NCBI RefSeq assembly: GCF_002858765.1 | Contig: NZ_PJRP01000030.1 | Span: forward strand, 1 to 33,190 | DNA length: 33,190 nt | Reading direction: 5' to 3' | Origin: Cupriavidus pauculus | GTDB lineage: Bacteria; Pseudomonadota; Gammaproteobacteria; Burkholderiales; Burkholderiaceae | Shown: positions 1-6,208 of the stretch, piece after piece | How positions within the stretch are numbered: position 1 is the stretch's first letter | Layout of the letters: each line of letters begins with the position of its first letter | Position numbers and translations under genes: made by a program | Notes under the pieces: generated by a model | Told to the model about the DNA's origin: nothing | Seen by the model: only the letters and a program-made list of their open reading frames with translations | Database searches by the model: none

Positions 1-26
1 TTCCCAAAACGAAGCTCTTCCGATCT
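1..26. other. Sequencing-adapter remnant at contig start
   Basis: The block ends in GCTCTTCCGATCT, the 3' end of the Illumina TruSeq-type adapter. Aligned without gaps to the longer universal adapter, 23 of its 26 bases agree by my reading. It is therefore probably untrimmed library sequence and not genomic DNA. The true genome sequence begins at about base 27. Confidence 0.85.
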
Positions 27-30
27 ATCT

Positions 31-46
31 GGCGGGTTTCTTTTTT
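31..46 (+). terminator. Right half of a truncated intrinsic terminator
   Basis: GGCGGGTTTC is followed by six T residues, which looks like the descending arm and U-tract of a rho-independent terminator reading rightward. The ascending arm would lie left of base 27, where the adapter now is. Without that arm this is an inference only. It would terminate a gene that lies outside the window. Confidence 0.4.
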
Positions 47-223
47 GGCTTGATAATTCAATTAACCGCCAAGCGATTCCAACAGCATCAAGCGGGCGAA
101 AAAATGCCCGACAACCTGCTGGCAGGGCCGGGCCTGAACGTACTTTTCGGAATGGGTACCGAGGAAAGATCGGTACGGGAAGGGGGGGCGACGGGGCGAT
201 GCACCCGCGTCTTGCCTACGCTT

Positions 224-277
224 CCGTTGGCAAAATACCCATGTCAGCCGGATAGGGCCAGGATGCTTTGCCAACGG
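224..277. repeat. 11-bp perfect inverted repeat behind phaP1
   Basis: CCGTTGGCAAA at 224-234 is exactly complementary to TTTGCCAACGG at 267-277, with 32 bases between. No T-tract follows on either strand, so it is not a typical intrinsic terminator. It may stabilise or process the phaP1 mRNA 3' end. Confidence 0.6.
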
Positions 278-293
278 ACCGGCCGAAGCCGGT
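278..293 (-). terminator. UUCG-tetraloop hairpin 3' of phaP1
   Basis: On the minus strand ACCGGC, TTCG and GCCGGT form a six-pair stem closed by an extra-stable C(UUCG)G tetraloop, 21 bases after the phaP1 stop codon. There is no U-tract, so it is more likely an RNA-stabilising 3' hairpin or part of a rho-dependent end than a classic terminator. Confidence 0.45.
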
Positions 294-314
294 ACGCTGG
301 AGAACTACGGTGCT

Positions 315-893
315 TTAGACAGCAGCCGTCGGCTTCTTGGCGGCGGTGCGAGCCGTGGCGCTGGCTTGCTGGGCAGCCTTGGTCGCGGCGGTGGCAGCGG
401 CCTGGAAGTTGGTTTCGGCCATTTCAACAGCCTGCTTGGTGGCCTTCTGGACCGACTCGTAGGCGTTGTTGGCAGCCGAGATGGCCGACTTCACGATGGC
501 GACGGTCGATTCCGAACCGGCCGGGGCGTTCTTGGCGAAGTTATCGACCAGGGCTTGCACGTTCTTCGTGCCTTCGGCCAGCTGGGCTTCGGCAACCTTC
601 GTGAATTCGCTTTGGGTTTCCGAAGCGATTTCGTACAGGTGACGCGTGTAGGCCAGGGTCTTTTCGGCAACCGGTTGCACCAGGGAAGCCTGGATGGCCA
701 GCAGTTCCTGGGCATCCTTGGCACCAAGGGCCTTCTTGGCGTTGTCGACGTTCTCGGCGAACGTAGCCTTGACCACTTGCAGGTTCAGCTCAACCAGCTT
801 CTCGACGCCTTCAAAGGCTTTCGAGGTCAGACCGAACAGGGTCTCGAGGTTGGCTTTTTGTGCGGCTGCAACTTGTTCCGGGGTCAGGATCAT
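315..893 (-). CDS. phaP1: Phasin PhaP1 (PHA granule surface protein)
   Basis: PhaP1 coats intracellular polyhydroxyalkanoate granules and controls their number and size. The protein begins MILTPEQVAAAQKANLETL and is 192 residues from this start, the length of R. eutropha PhaP1, which it matches almost throughout as I remember that sequence. It is alanine- and lysine-rich and helical, ends in an Ala/Lys/Thr-rich tail, and has no signal peptide or membrane segment. The frame opens upstream at 929, but the ATG at 893 has GGAGA eight bases before it and matches the family start. A strong promoter and two putative PhaR boxes lie upstream, so repression by PhaR with release during PHA synthesis is likely. 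No other pha gene is in the window. Confidence 0.95.
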   Translation of the reverse strand: MILTPEQVAAAQKANLETLFGLTSKAFEGVEKLVELNLQVVKATFAENVDNAKKALGAKDAQELLAIQASLVQPVAEKTLAYTRHLYEIASETQSEFTKVAEAQLAEGTKNVQALVDNFAKNAPAGSESTVAIVKSAISAANNAYESVQKATKQAVEMAETNFQAAATAATKAAQQASATARTAAKKPTAAV

Positions 894-1044
894 TGCTGGT
901 CTCCAGTGGTGAACTTCAAGGTCAAGCAAAAGTAAAATTAAGCCGCCCAGATGTCAGCGCCATGACTTTAAGTGTCTGGCCAGCCCGAGCGTACCTTCGT
1001 ATGTTTGGCGGCGTTTCCGAGAGCGTTTCGTTCTTTGATGCGCC

Positions 1045-1056
1045 GCAACAAATCCA
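1045..1056 (+). promoter_or_regulatory. Putative PhaR box 1 (over the phaP1 start site)
   Basis: GCAACAAATCCA fits the degenerate 12-bp PhaR repeat reported for the R. eutropha phaP promoter (GCAMMAAWTMMD, from memory). It lies immediately downstream of the phaP1 -10 element and covers the expected start site, as expected for a repressor site. Confidence 0.6.
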
Positions 1057-1084
1057 ATTCTAAGTAAAGTAATTTGGGTGTCAA
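1057..1084 (-). promoter_or_regulatory. Sigma-70 promoter of phaP1
   Basis: On the minus strand a perfect TTGACA (1079-1084) is followed after 16 bases by TAGAAT (1057-1062), five of six to consensus. Transcription would start near 1050, giving a leader of about 155 bases before the phaP1 ATG. Confidence 0.8.
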
Positions 1085-1100
1085 GCGGTTTTTGTGCGGC

Positions 1101-1112
1101 GCAACAAAAATA
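1101..1112 (+). promoter_or_regulatory. Putative PhaR box 2 (upstream of the phaP1 -35)
   Basis: GCAACAAAAATA repeats the first seven to eight bases of box 1 and sits 16 bases upstream of the phaP1 -35 hexamer. It deviates from the remembered consensus at the T and one following base. Two PhaR sites, one near the start and one near -35, is also the arrangement described in R. eutropha. Confidence 0.5.
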
Positions 1113-1140
1113 CCGGAGGAATGCCCTCCGGAAGGGCATT
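1113..1140. other. Two overlapping, mutually exclusive hairpins
   Basis: CCGGAGG (1113-1119) pairs perfectly with CCTCCGG (1125-1131), while AATGCCCT (1120-1127) pairs perfectly with AGGGCATT (1133-1140). The two stems share bases 1125-1127 and 1131 lies inside the second loop, so only one can form. On the minus strand the first stem is followed by TATTTTTG, which resembles a terminator. Confidence 0.6.
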
Positions 1141-1361
1141 GCGGGCCACTATCCCGCCATGGGTAAGGGTTTGTCCTGATCTGGTCGTCGGGTGCCAGGG
1201 TGGTGCGACGCGAGAAAAACGAGCGTTTCCCATGGTTTGCGGCATCGCCACCGGCCCGGTATCTGACTCGGTGCTACCATCGCTGACTGTCCGGTCGGGA
1301 AATGGCGATAACGCGTCACTTTCCGTCCAAAAAACCAGCGCCCGCCCCCCCAGCGCCCCCG

Positions 1362-2309
1362 ATGCTAGCCTTCTACGCCGACCACTTCGTCCTGCCATTG
1401 CCGCCTGGGCACCGCTTTCCCATGCGCAAGTACAGCATGCTGCGCGATGCCGTGGTCCGCGAGGTGTCGGGGCTTGAACTGCACGAAGCCCCGCGCGCCG
1501 GCGACGATGCGCTCGCGCTGGCCCACTCGGCCGACTACATCGCGGATGTCTCGGCGGGACGGCTCGACCCGGCGCGCCAGCGCGAGATTGGCTTCCCGTG
1601 GTCGCATGAAATGGTGGAGCGTTCGCGCCGGTCTGCCGGGGCCACGATTGCCGCATGCCGCACCGCGCTGACGCAGGGCATCGCGGTCAACCTGGCCGGC
1701 GGCACGCATCATGCCTACGCCGACAAGGGCGGCGGCTTCTGCGTGTTCAACGACGCGGCCATCGCCGCGCGCCAACTGCAGCGCGATGGCCAGGTGCGAC
1801 GCGTGGCGGTGATCGATCTCGATGTCCACCAGGGGAATGGCACGGCGTCGATCCTGCGCGACGACCCGTCGGTGTTCACCCTGTCGCTGCATGGCGAGAA
1901 GAACTATCCGTTTCGCAAGGAGGCCAGCGATCTCGATGTCGGGCTGCCCGATGGCTGCGACGACGATAGCTATGCGGCCGCGCTGGCCGGTGCCCTGGAA
2001 ACACTGAAGACGCGCTTTGCCCCGGATCTGCTGATCTATCTGGCTGGCGCCGATCCGCATGAAGACGATCGGCTGGGGCGCCTGCGACTGACAATGGCAG
2101 GCCTGGCCCGGCGCGACACGATGGTGTTCGACTTTGCCCTGTCGCACCGGCTGCCGATTGCCGTGGCGATGGCGGGTGGCTATGGCAACCAGATAGAAAA
2201 CACCGTGGCTGTGCACACGCAGACTGTCGCGCTGGCAGCGGCCTGCCACGCGCGCTACAGCGCATTGGATACCGGCTTTGCGTCGCCCGTGGCGGCAACG
2301 GCCGCATGA
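1362..2309 (+). CDS. Histone deacetylase-like (acetylpolyamine amidohydrolase) family protein
   Basis: A zinc-dependent amide hydrolase of the HDAC/acetoin-utilisation (AcuC) superfamily; bacterial members remove acetyl groups from polyamines, proteins or small amides, and the substrate here is unknown. In the 315-residue form, the tandem catalytic histidines lie at about 116-117 (GGTHHAYADKGGGF), the zinc ligands at D154 and H156 (DLDVHQGNG) and D231 (GADPHEDDRLG), and the transition-state tyrosine at Y274 (AGGYG). All key residues are present. The frame also offers an ATG at 1302, giving a 20-residue proline-rich extension; I chose 1362 because homology begins with MLAFYADHF, although neither start has a good ribosome site. 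It stands alone, divergent from phaP1. Confidence 0.88.
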   Translation: MLAFYADHFVLPLPPGHRFPMRKYSMLRDAVVREVSGLELHEAPRAGDDALALAHSADYIADVSAGRLDPARQREIGFPWSHEMVERSRRSAGATIAACRTALTQGIAVNLAGGTHHAYADKGGGFCVFNDAAIAARQLQRDGQVRRVAVIDLDVHQGNGTASILRDDPSVFTLSLHGEKNYPFRKEASDLDVGLPDGCDDDSYAAALAGALETLKTRFAPDLLIYLAGADPHEDDRLGRLRLTMAGLARRDTMVFDFALSHRLPIAVAMAGGYGNQIENTVAVHTQTVALAAACHARYSALDTGFASPVAATAA

Positions 2310-2432
2310 TGCGCTTCGATGCATCGCAAAAAATTTGGAACCTTGTGGCACGCCGTGCGCTCATACGGACCTCCCGTGTGGCTGCGGCGGCGCTGATCCC
2401 GTTTCGCTCAATGTTGTCCTGCACCGATTCCG

Positions 2433-2876
2433 ATGAAGCCAGACCCTGATCGCCGTAGTGCGTACGCGCACTTTCAGCCCATCACGACGCGTTGGATGGA
2501 TAACGATGTGTATGGCCACGTGAACAACGTTGTCTACTACAGTTATTTTGATACGGTCGTGAATGCGTACCTGATCCGGGCAGGCGTACTCGACATCGAG
2601 GCCGGTGCCACGATCGGGCTCGTTATCGAGACGCAGTGCAACTACTTCTCGTCGCTGAGCTTTCCCGACACGGTCGTGGCTGGCCTGCGGGTGGCGAAGC
2701 TGGGGAATTCGAGCGTGCGCTACGAGGTGGGGCTGTTCCGCAATGACGAAGATGTGGCGGCGGCGCAGGGGCACTTCGTTCACGTGTACGTGGATCGCGA
2801 AACGCGCAGGCCGGTGGCATTGCCGCCGGCCTTGCGCCAGGCATTGCAGGCGCTGGTGATTGGCCAGCCGGAATGA
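2433..2876 (+). CDS. Acyl-CoA thioesterase, hotdog fold (4HBT/YbgC type)
   Basis: A 147-residue single-hotdog protein of the 4-hydroxybenzoyl-CoA thioesterase/YbgC/FadM family, which hydrolyses acyl-CoA thioesters in the cytoplasm. The diagnostic N-terminal motif RWMDNDVYGHVNNVVY is at about residues 20-35, with the aspartates D23 and D25, H29 and N31 in the usual places. The long helix after it and the FSSLSFPDTV strand also fit. Its natural substrate cannot be read from sequence. It ends 25 bases before the nitroreductase gene and the two are probably cotranscribed. Confidence 0.88.
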   Translation: MKPDPDRRSAYAHFQPITTRWMDNDVYGHVNNVVYYSYFDTVVNAYLIRAGVLDIEAGATIGLVIETQCNYFSSLSFPDTVVAGLRVAKLGNSSVRYEVGLFRNDEDVAAAQGHFVHVYVDRETRRPVALPPALRQALQALVIGQPE

Positions 2877-2901
2877 ACAAGATTTGAGGAGACTACAGAG
2901 C

Positions 2902-3597
2902 ATGTCGCACCCAGATGACGCCGCGATTGTCGATCGCGCCATCACGACACGCCGTTCGGTTCGCGCGTTCCTGGATACACCGGTGCCGCGCGAGACCATC
3001 GAGGAGATTCTTGCCGTTGCCAGCCGGGCACCGTCGGGCACGAACACGCAGCCCTGGAAGGTCTACGTGCTGGCAGGCGATGCCAAGGCGCGTTTCTGTG
3101 CCGATGTGCTTGCCGCTTACGACGACCCCGAGCGCGATGCCAAGTACCGCGAGGAATATCCGTACTACCCGCGCGAATGGGTCGATCCGTATCTGTCACG
3201 CCGCCGCAAGGTGGGCTGGGACCTGTACAGCCTGCTGGAGATCAAGCGCGAAGACAAGGCGCGCATGCACGACCAGCACGCCCGCAACTTCCGGTTCTTC
3301 GATGCGCCGGTCGGCCTGATCTTCACGATCGACCGGATCATGGAGCAGGGCAGTTGGCTGGACTACGGCATGTTCCTGCAAAGCATCATGGTGGCGGCAC
3401 GTGCACGCGGCCTGGACACCTGTCCGCAGGCGGCGTTCACGCAGTTCCACGCGATCATCAAGCAGCACCTGCTGCTGACCGAGGAGGAAATGGTGGTGTG
3501 CGGCATGTCGCTGGGTTATGCGGATCTGGACGCGACGGCCAATCAATTGACAACCGAACGTGAACCGGTAAGCGGGTTCGTGCGTTTCCTCTCCTGA
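2902..3597 (+). CDS. Nitroreductase family oxidoreductase (FMN)
   Basis: A 231-residue flavoprotein of the nitroreductase superfamily, closest in appearance to the NfnB/PnbA type that reduces nitroaromatics or quinones with NAD(P)H. The FMN phosphate-binding RRSVRAF is at about residues 17-23, followed by SRAPSGTNTQPW near 44-56, and a C-terminal CGMSLGYAD segment that usually contacts the flavin. The frame opens at 2860, inside the upstream gene, but GAGGAGA at 2886-2892 places the start at the ATG at 2902. It follows the thioesterase gene closely and is probably in one transcript with it. The true electron acceptor is unknown. Confidence 0.9.
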   Translation: MSHPDDAAIVDRAITTRRSVRAFLDTPVPRETIEEILAVASRAPSGTNTQPWKVYVLAGDAKARFCADVLAAYDDPERDAKYREEYPYYPREWVDPYLSRRRKVGWDLYSLLEIKREDKARMHDQHARNFRFFDAPVGLIFTIDRIMEQGSWLDYGMFLQSIMVAARARGLDTCPQAAFTQFHAIIKQHLLLTEEEMVVCGMSLGYADLDATANQLTTEREPVSGFVRFLS

Positions 3598-3766
3598 ATT
3601 GCCCTGACAGATATCAGGATTCCGCCATGCAGACCGTTATCGACATGAACCGGCACGACACGAGGGTTGTTGACGTGCCCCGTGATCGACGACGACGCGG
3701 CGTGACGCCTGAGACTCAAGGGGCGAAAAACTGTTGTATTTGCGTTAGCAATGGTGTGACTTGAAT

Positions 3767-3817
3767 GGCTCTTTTTCCGCAATGCGGAAATGTTTGCGAA
3801 TCAAACTTTAAAGAGCC
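3767..3817. promoter_or_regulatory. Nested inverted repeats forming a possible three-way junction
   Basis: An outer stem pairs GGCTCTTT (3767-3774) with AAAGAGCC (3810-3817). Inside it lie two further perfect inverted repeats: TTTCCGCA-A-TGCGGAAA (3774-3790) and GTTTG-cgaat-CAAAC (3792-3806). The layout is that of a small three-way junction. It lies just upstream of the predicted promoter of the endopeptidase gene, so it may act as a DNA operator or belong to a separate small RNA. Confidence 0.6.
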
Positions 3818-3834
3818 GCTGTAAGTCATTAATC

Positions 3835-3863
3835 TTGCTAAGAATTTCTTAATTTCCTACACT
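3835..3863 (+). promoter_or_regulatory. Probable promoter of the D,D-endopeptidase gene
   Basis: TTGCTA (3835-3840) and TACACT (3858-3863) are separated by 17 bases; each matches four of six consensus positions. The predicted start near 3870 leaves a leader of about 25 bases. A palindrome TAAGAA-T-TTCTTA (3839-3851) overlaps the -35 edge and spacer and could bind a regulator. Confidence 0.5.
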
Positions 3864-3894
3864 AGCGCCATTCCGTATCCGCGCTGAACAGATC

Positions 3895-5079
3895 ATGTTC
3901 CGGACCGATTCCTTCATGTCCCGACTCTTTGGCCTTCCCCAACTGACCGCCATCGCCACCTCGGCGCTGGTGTCCGTTGCCCTGCTGGCCGCGCCGGCAG
4001 CGTACGCAGCGACGAAGTCGACTGCGACGAAAACTTCCTCCAAAAAGACCGAAAAGGCCGCAAAGCCCACCAAAAAGGTGGCTTCTGCGAAAGCGGAGGC
4101 CTCTCCACGCAAGGTGATTGTCGTCAGAAACGGCAAGCGCACCGTGGTGGCCAGCCGTGCCGCACCGGTGCGCGCCGCGTTCGTGCCGGCCAAGCCGTCG
4201 CTAGGCGAGGCGATGGGCCTGCGCGATACCGAGGACGCGCTGTCGCTGCGTTCGTCGGTGGCGCTGGTCATGGACCAGAACACCAACGAGGTGCTGTTCC
4301 AGAAAAATCCGACGGCGGTGCTGCCGATTGCATCGATCACCAAGCTGATGACCGCGCTGGTGGTGATGGATTCGCACCTGCCGATGGACGAAATGCTGAC
4401 GGTGAGCGAGGACGATCGCGACACCGAGAAGCACAGCAGCTCGCGCCTGCGCTTCGGCACGACGCTGACGCGCCACGAGATGCTGTTGCTGGCGCTGATG
4501 TCGTCGGAAAACCGCGCCGCGTCGGTGCTGGGTCGCAGCTACCCGGGCGGCCTGCCGGCCTTTGTTGGCGCGATGAACAAGAAGGCGCGCGAACTGGGCA
4601 TGAACGACAGCCACTTCGTCGATTCGAGCGGCCTGTCGAGCAGCAATGTGTCGAGCGCGATGGATCTGGCACGCCTGGTCAACGCCGCTTACCGCAATCC
4701 GACGATCCGCGAATTCTCGACGCAGCCGGAGCACGAGGTCAGCGTGTCCGGCCGCACGATGCACTATGTCAGCACCAACCGCCTGGTACGTGGCGGCAGC
4801 TGGGATATCGGCCTGCAGAAGACCGGTTATATCTCGGAAGCTGGCCAGTGCCTGGTCATGCAGACCCGCGTGAACGATCGCAACGTGGTGATGGTATTCC
4901 TGGATTCGGTGGGCAAGCTGTCGCGCTTTGCCGATGCCACGCGCGTGCGTTCCTGGCTTGAGCATCAACCCCCGTCGGCAGGGGGCCAACCGCGCCCTTT
5001 CCCATCAACGCCCAATCTTACGCAGGGTCCTAAATCCCCTGCGGCGGTCCTGGTATCGCAGCAGTCGCATGGCACCTGA
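3895..5079 (+). CDS. pbpG: Periplasmic D-alanyl-D-alanine endopeptidase, PBP7 type (peptidase S11)
   Basis: A penicillin-binding serine peptidase that cuts D-Ala-meso-DAP cross-links in peptidoglycan. The 394-residue protein has a signal peptide (hydrophobic core about 17-36, cleavage near AAYA at 38), then a lysine/alanine-rich linker to about 105. The S11 domain carries all three active-site motifs: SITK (S147, K150), SEN (204-206) and KTG (309-311). It stops soon after the catalytic domain with a short Pro/Gly/Gln-rich tail, without the C-terminal amphipathic anchor domain of DacA/DacC, which favours PbpG-like endopeptidase over carboxypeptidase. The start could also be the ATG at 3916; neither has a clear ribosome site. 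A strong terminator follows. Confidence 0.87.
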   Translation: MFRTDSFMSRLFGLPQLTAIATSALVSVALLAAPAAYAATKSTATKTSSKKTEKAAKPTKKVASAKAEASPRKVIVVRNGKRTVVASRAAPVRAAFVPAKPSLGEAMGLRDTEDALSLRSSVALVMDQNTNEVLFQKNPTAVLPIASITKLMTALVVMDSHLPMDEMLTVSEDDRDTEKHSSSRLRFGTTLTRHEMLLLALMSSENRAASVLGRSYPGGLPAFVGAMNKKARELGMNDSHFVDSSGLSSSNVSSAMDLARLVNAAYRNPTIREFSTQPEHEVSVSGRTMHYVSTNRLVRGGSWDIGLQKTGYISEAGQCLVMQTRVNDRNVVMVFLDSVGKLSRFADATRVRSWLEHQPPSAGGQPRPFPSTPNLTQGPKSPAAVLVSQQSHGT

Positions 5080-5101
5080 GCAGTAGCCATTGCGCATGGA
5101 A

Positions 5102-5144
5102 AACGCGCCGTGGGGCTTCTGGCCCCCGGCGCGTTCTTTTTTTT
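5102..5144 (+). terminator. Rho-independent terminator after the endopeptidase gene
   Basis: AACGCGCCG (5102-5110) pairs with CGGCGCGTT (5127-5135), an inner GGGG pairs with CCCC, and a run of eight T residues (5137-5144) follows. It lies between convergent genes, and the minus strand has no equivalent T-tract. Confidence 0.93.
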
Positions 5145-5188
5145 CTGGACCGACGGTGCTACCGCCGGGCGGACGATGACGCCTTCGA

Positions 5189-5974
5189 TCAGGCGGCGGG
5201 CTCGGGCACGTAGCCCATGCCGCGCGAAATCTGCAGCGCGGTCTCCTTGAGATTTTGCAGCCAGCTGTCCTGCAGGCGGTCGGCCGGGGCCGACAGCGAC
5301 AGGCCAGCCACGAGCCGGCGGGAATCGTCATAGATGCCCGCGGCAATGCAGCGGACACCCAGTTCCAGTTCCTCGTTGTCGCGCGCATAGCCGTTGGAGC
5401 GCACCCAGCTCAGTTCGCGTTCGAGCTTGGCCAGCTCGGTAATCGACGTGCGCGTATGGCCGGCCAGACCGGTGCGCGTGGCATAGGTGCGCACGCGAGT
5501 GGCCTCGTCCGCGGCCAGGAACAGCTTGCCGACCGATGTCAGGTGCAGCGGGGCGCGACCGCCAATGGCGCGCACGACCTGCATGCCCGAGCGTTCACTG
5601 TAGGCGCGCTCGATATAGACGATCTCGTCGCCTTGACGCACCGACAGGTTCACCGTCTGCCCCGTCACGCGATGCAGCGCGCGCATCGGCGCCAGTGCCG
5701 CATCCCGTACCGAAAGCCGCGCCTTGACTAGGTTGCCCAGTTCCAGCAGGCGCATGCCCAGCCGGTAGCTGCCGGGGTCGGAGCGGTCGACAAAGCGGCA
5801 GGCCACCATGTCGTTCAGGATGCGGTGCGCGGTGGACGGATGCAGGCCGGTGGTCAGCGACAGCTCTTTCAGGCTGACGGGATCCGCGTGCTGGGCCAGC
5901 GCGTCCAGCAGCGTCATCATGCGCTCGATCACCTGGATCGAGGTCTTGCCGGGTGACTTGTCTGCTTCTGCCAT
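5189..5974 (-). CDS. IclR-family transcriptional regulator
   Basis: A 262-residue regulator with an N-terminal winged helix (about residues 12-75, including TTGLHPSTAHRILNDM) and a C-terminal IclR effector domain (about 80-255, with SVGKLFLAA and ARDNEELELGVRCIAA). It is divergent from lutA-lutB, so it is the likely regulator of these genes, perhaps responding to lactate or a related acid; that is inferred from position only. The frame extends to an ATG at 6076 that has an AGGAAG ribosome site eight bases before it, giving 295 residues. I prefer 5974 because homology starts at MAEAD and the extra stretch is full of operator-like palindromes, but the longer form cannot be excluded. Confidence 0.88.
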   Translation of the reverse strand: MAEADKSPGKTSIQVIERMMTLLDALAQHADPVSLKELSLTTGLHPSTAHRILNDMVACRFVDRSDPGSYRLGMRLLELGNLVKARLSVRDAALAPMRALHRVTGQTVNLSVRQGDEIVYIERAYSERSGMQVVRAIGGRAPLHLTSVGKLFLAADEATRVRTYATRTGLAGHTRTSITELAKLERELSWVRSNGYARDNEELELGVRCIAAGIYDDSRRLVAGLSLSAPADRLQDSWLQNLKETALQISRGMGYVPEPAA

Positions 5975-6208
5975 GTGGAAAATGTTGCCGTGCGGCAAAT
6001 TAAGCGTTTGCCTGATTCTATCTCGCATCGTGAAAATTTCAACAGGTGAAACGTGATTTTCGAGATTTCCCTCCATGGATGGGGCTTCCTATCCGGCATG
6101 TCATGAGCCACTTTGCATCGCCAGATGAACAGGATTGCGGCGCCCGATGCCCGCAGCGGCGGGGCGAAGGGGCATAATTACGGGTTTCAGGGTCTGGAAA
6201 AGGAAGTC
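5975..6208. promoter_or_regulatory. Divergent iclR-lutA control region with palindromes
   Basis: The stretch contains TGAAA-A-TTTCA (6031-6041) immediately followed by another TGAAA (6047-6051), giving two overlapping inverted repeats, and GGCAAA-N7-TTTGCC (5994-6012). Such palindromes suit a dimeric IclR regulator. CATAAT at 6173-6178 could be the lutA -10 element, but no -35 hexamer is visible, as often seen at activator-dependent promoters. Confidence 0.5.

Larger units (their letters stand above)
27..314. other. Gene-poor 3' flank of phaP1
   Basis: I see no convincing gene in this stretch. Open frames on both strands are arginine- and proline-rich and look like composition artefacts. The region holds a half terminator at the left edge and several perfect inverted repeats, at 156-176, 224-277 and 278-293, the latter two directly downstream of the phaP1 stop codon. 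Confidence 0.6.
894..1361. promoter_or_regulatory. Divergent control region of phaP1 and the deacetylase gene
   Basis: This stretch without a gene contains the phaP1 promoter (1057-1084), two putative PhaR boxes (1045-1056 and 1101-1112) and a pair of overlapping hairpins (1113-1140). I could not identify a convincing promoter for the rightward deacetylase gene in the remaining part. Confidence 0.6.

Noticed and set aside
156..176. GTACCGA-N7-TCGGTAC inverted repeat as a terminator of phaP1
   Set aside because: The stem is short and no T-tract follows on either strand; it lies about 140 bases past the stop codon. Kept only as a note.
62..274. A 70-codon minus-strand frame behind phaP1
   Set aside because: No ribosome site, Arg/Pro-rich translation, and it overlaps the 11-bp inverted repeat; nothing suggests that it is translated.
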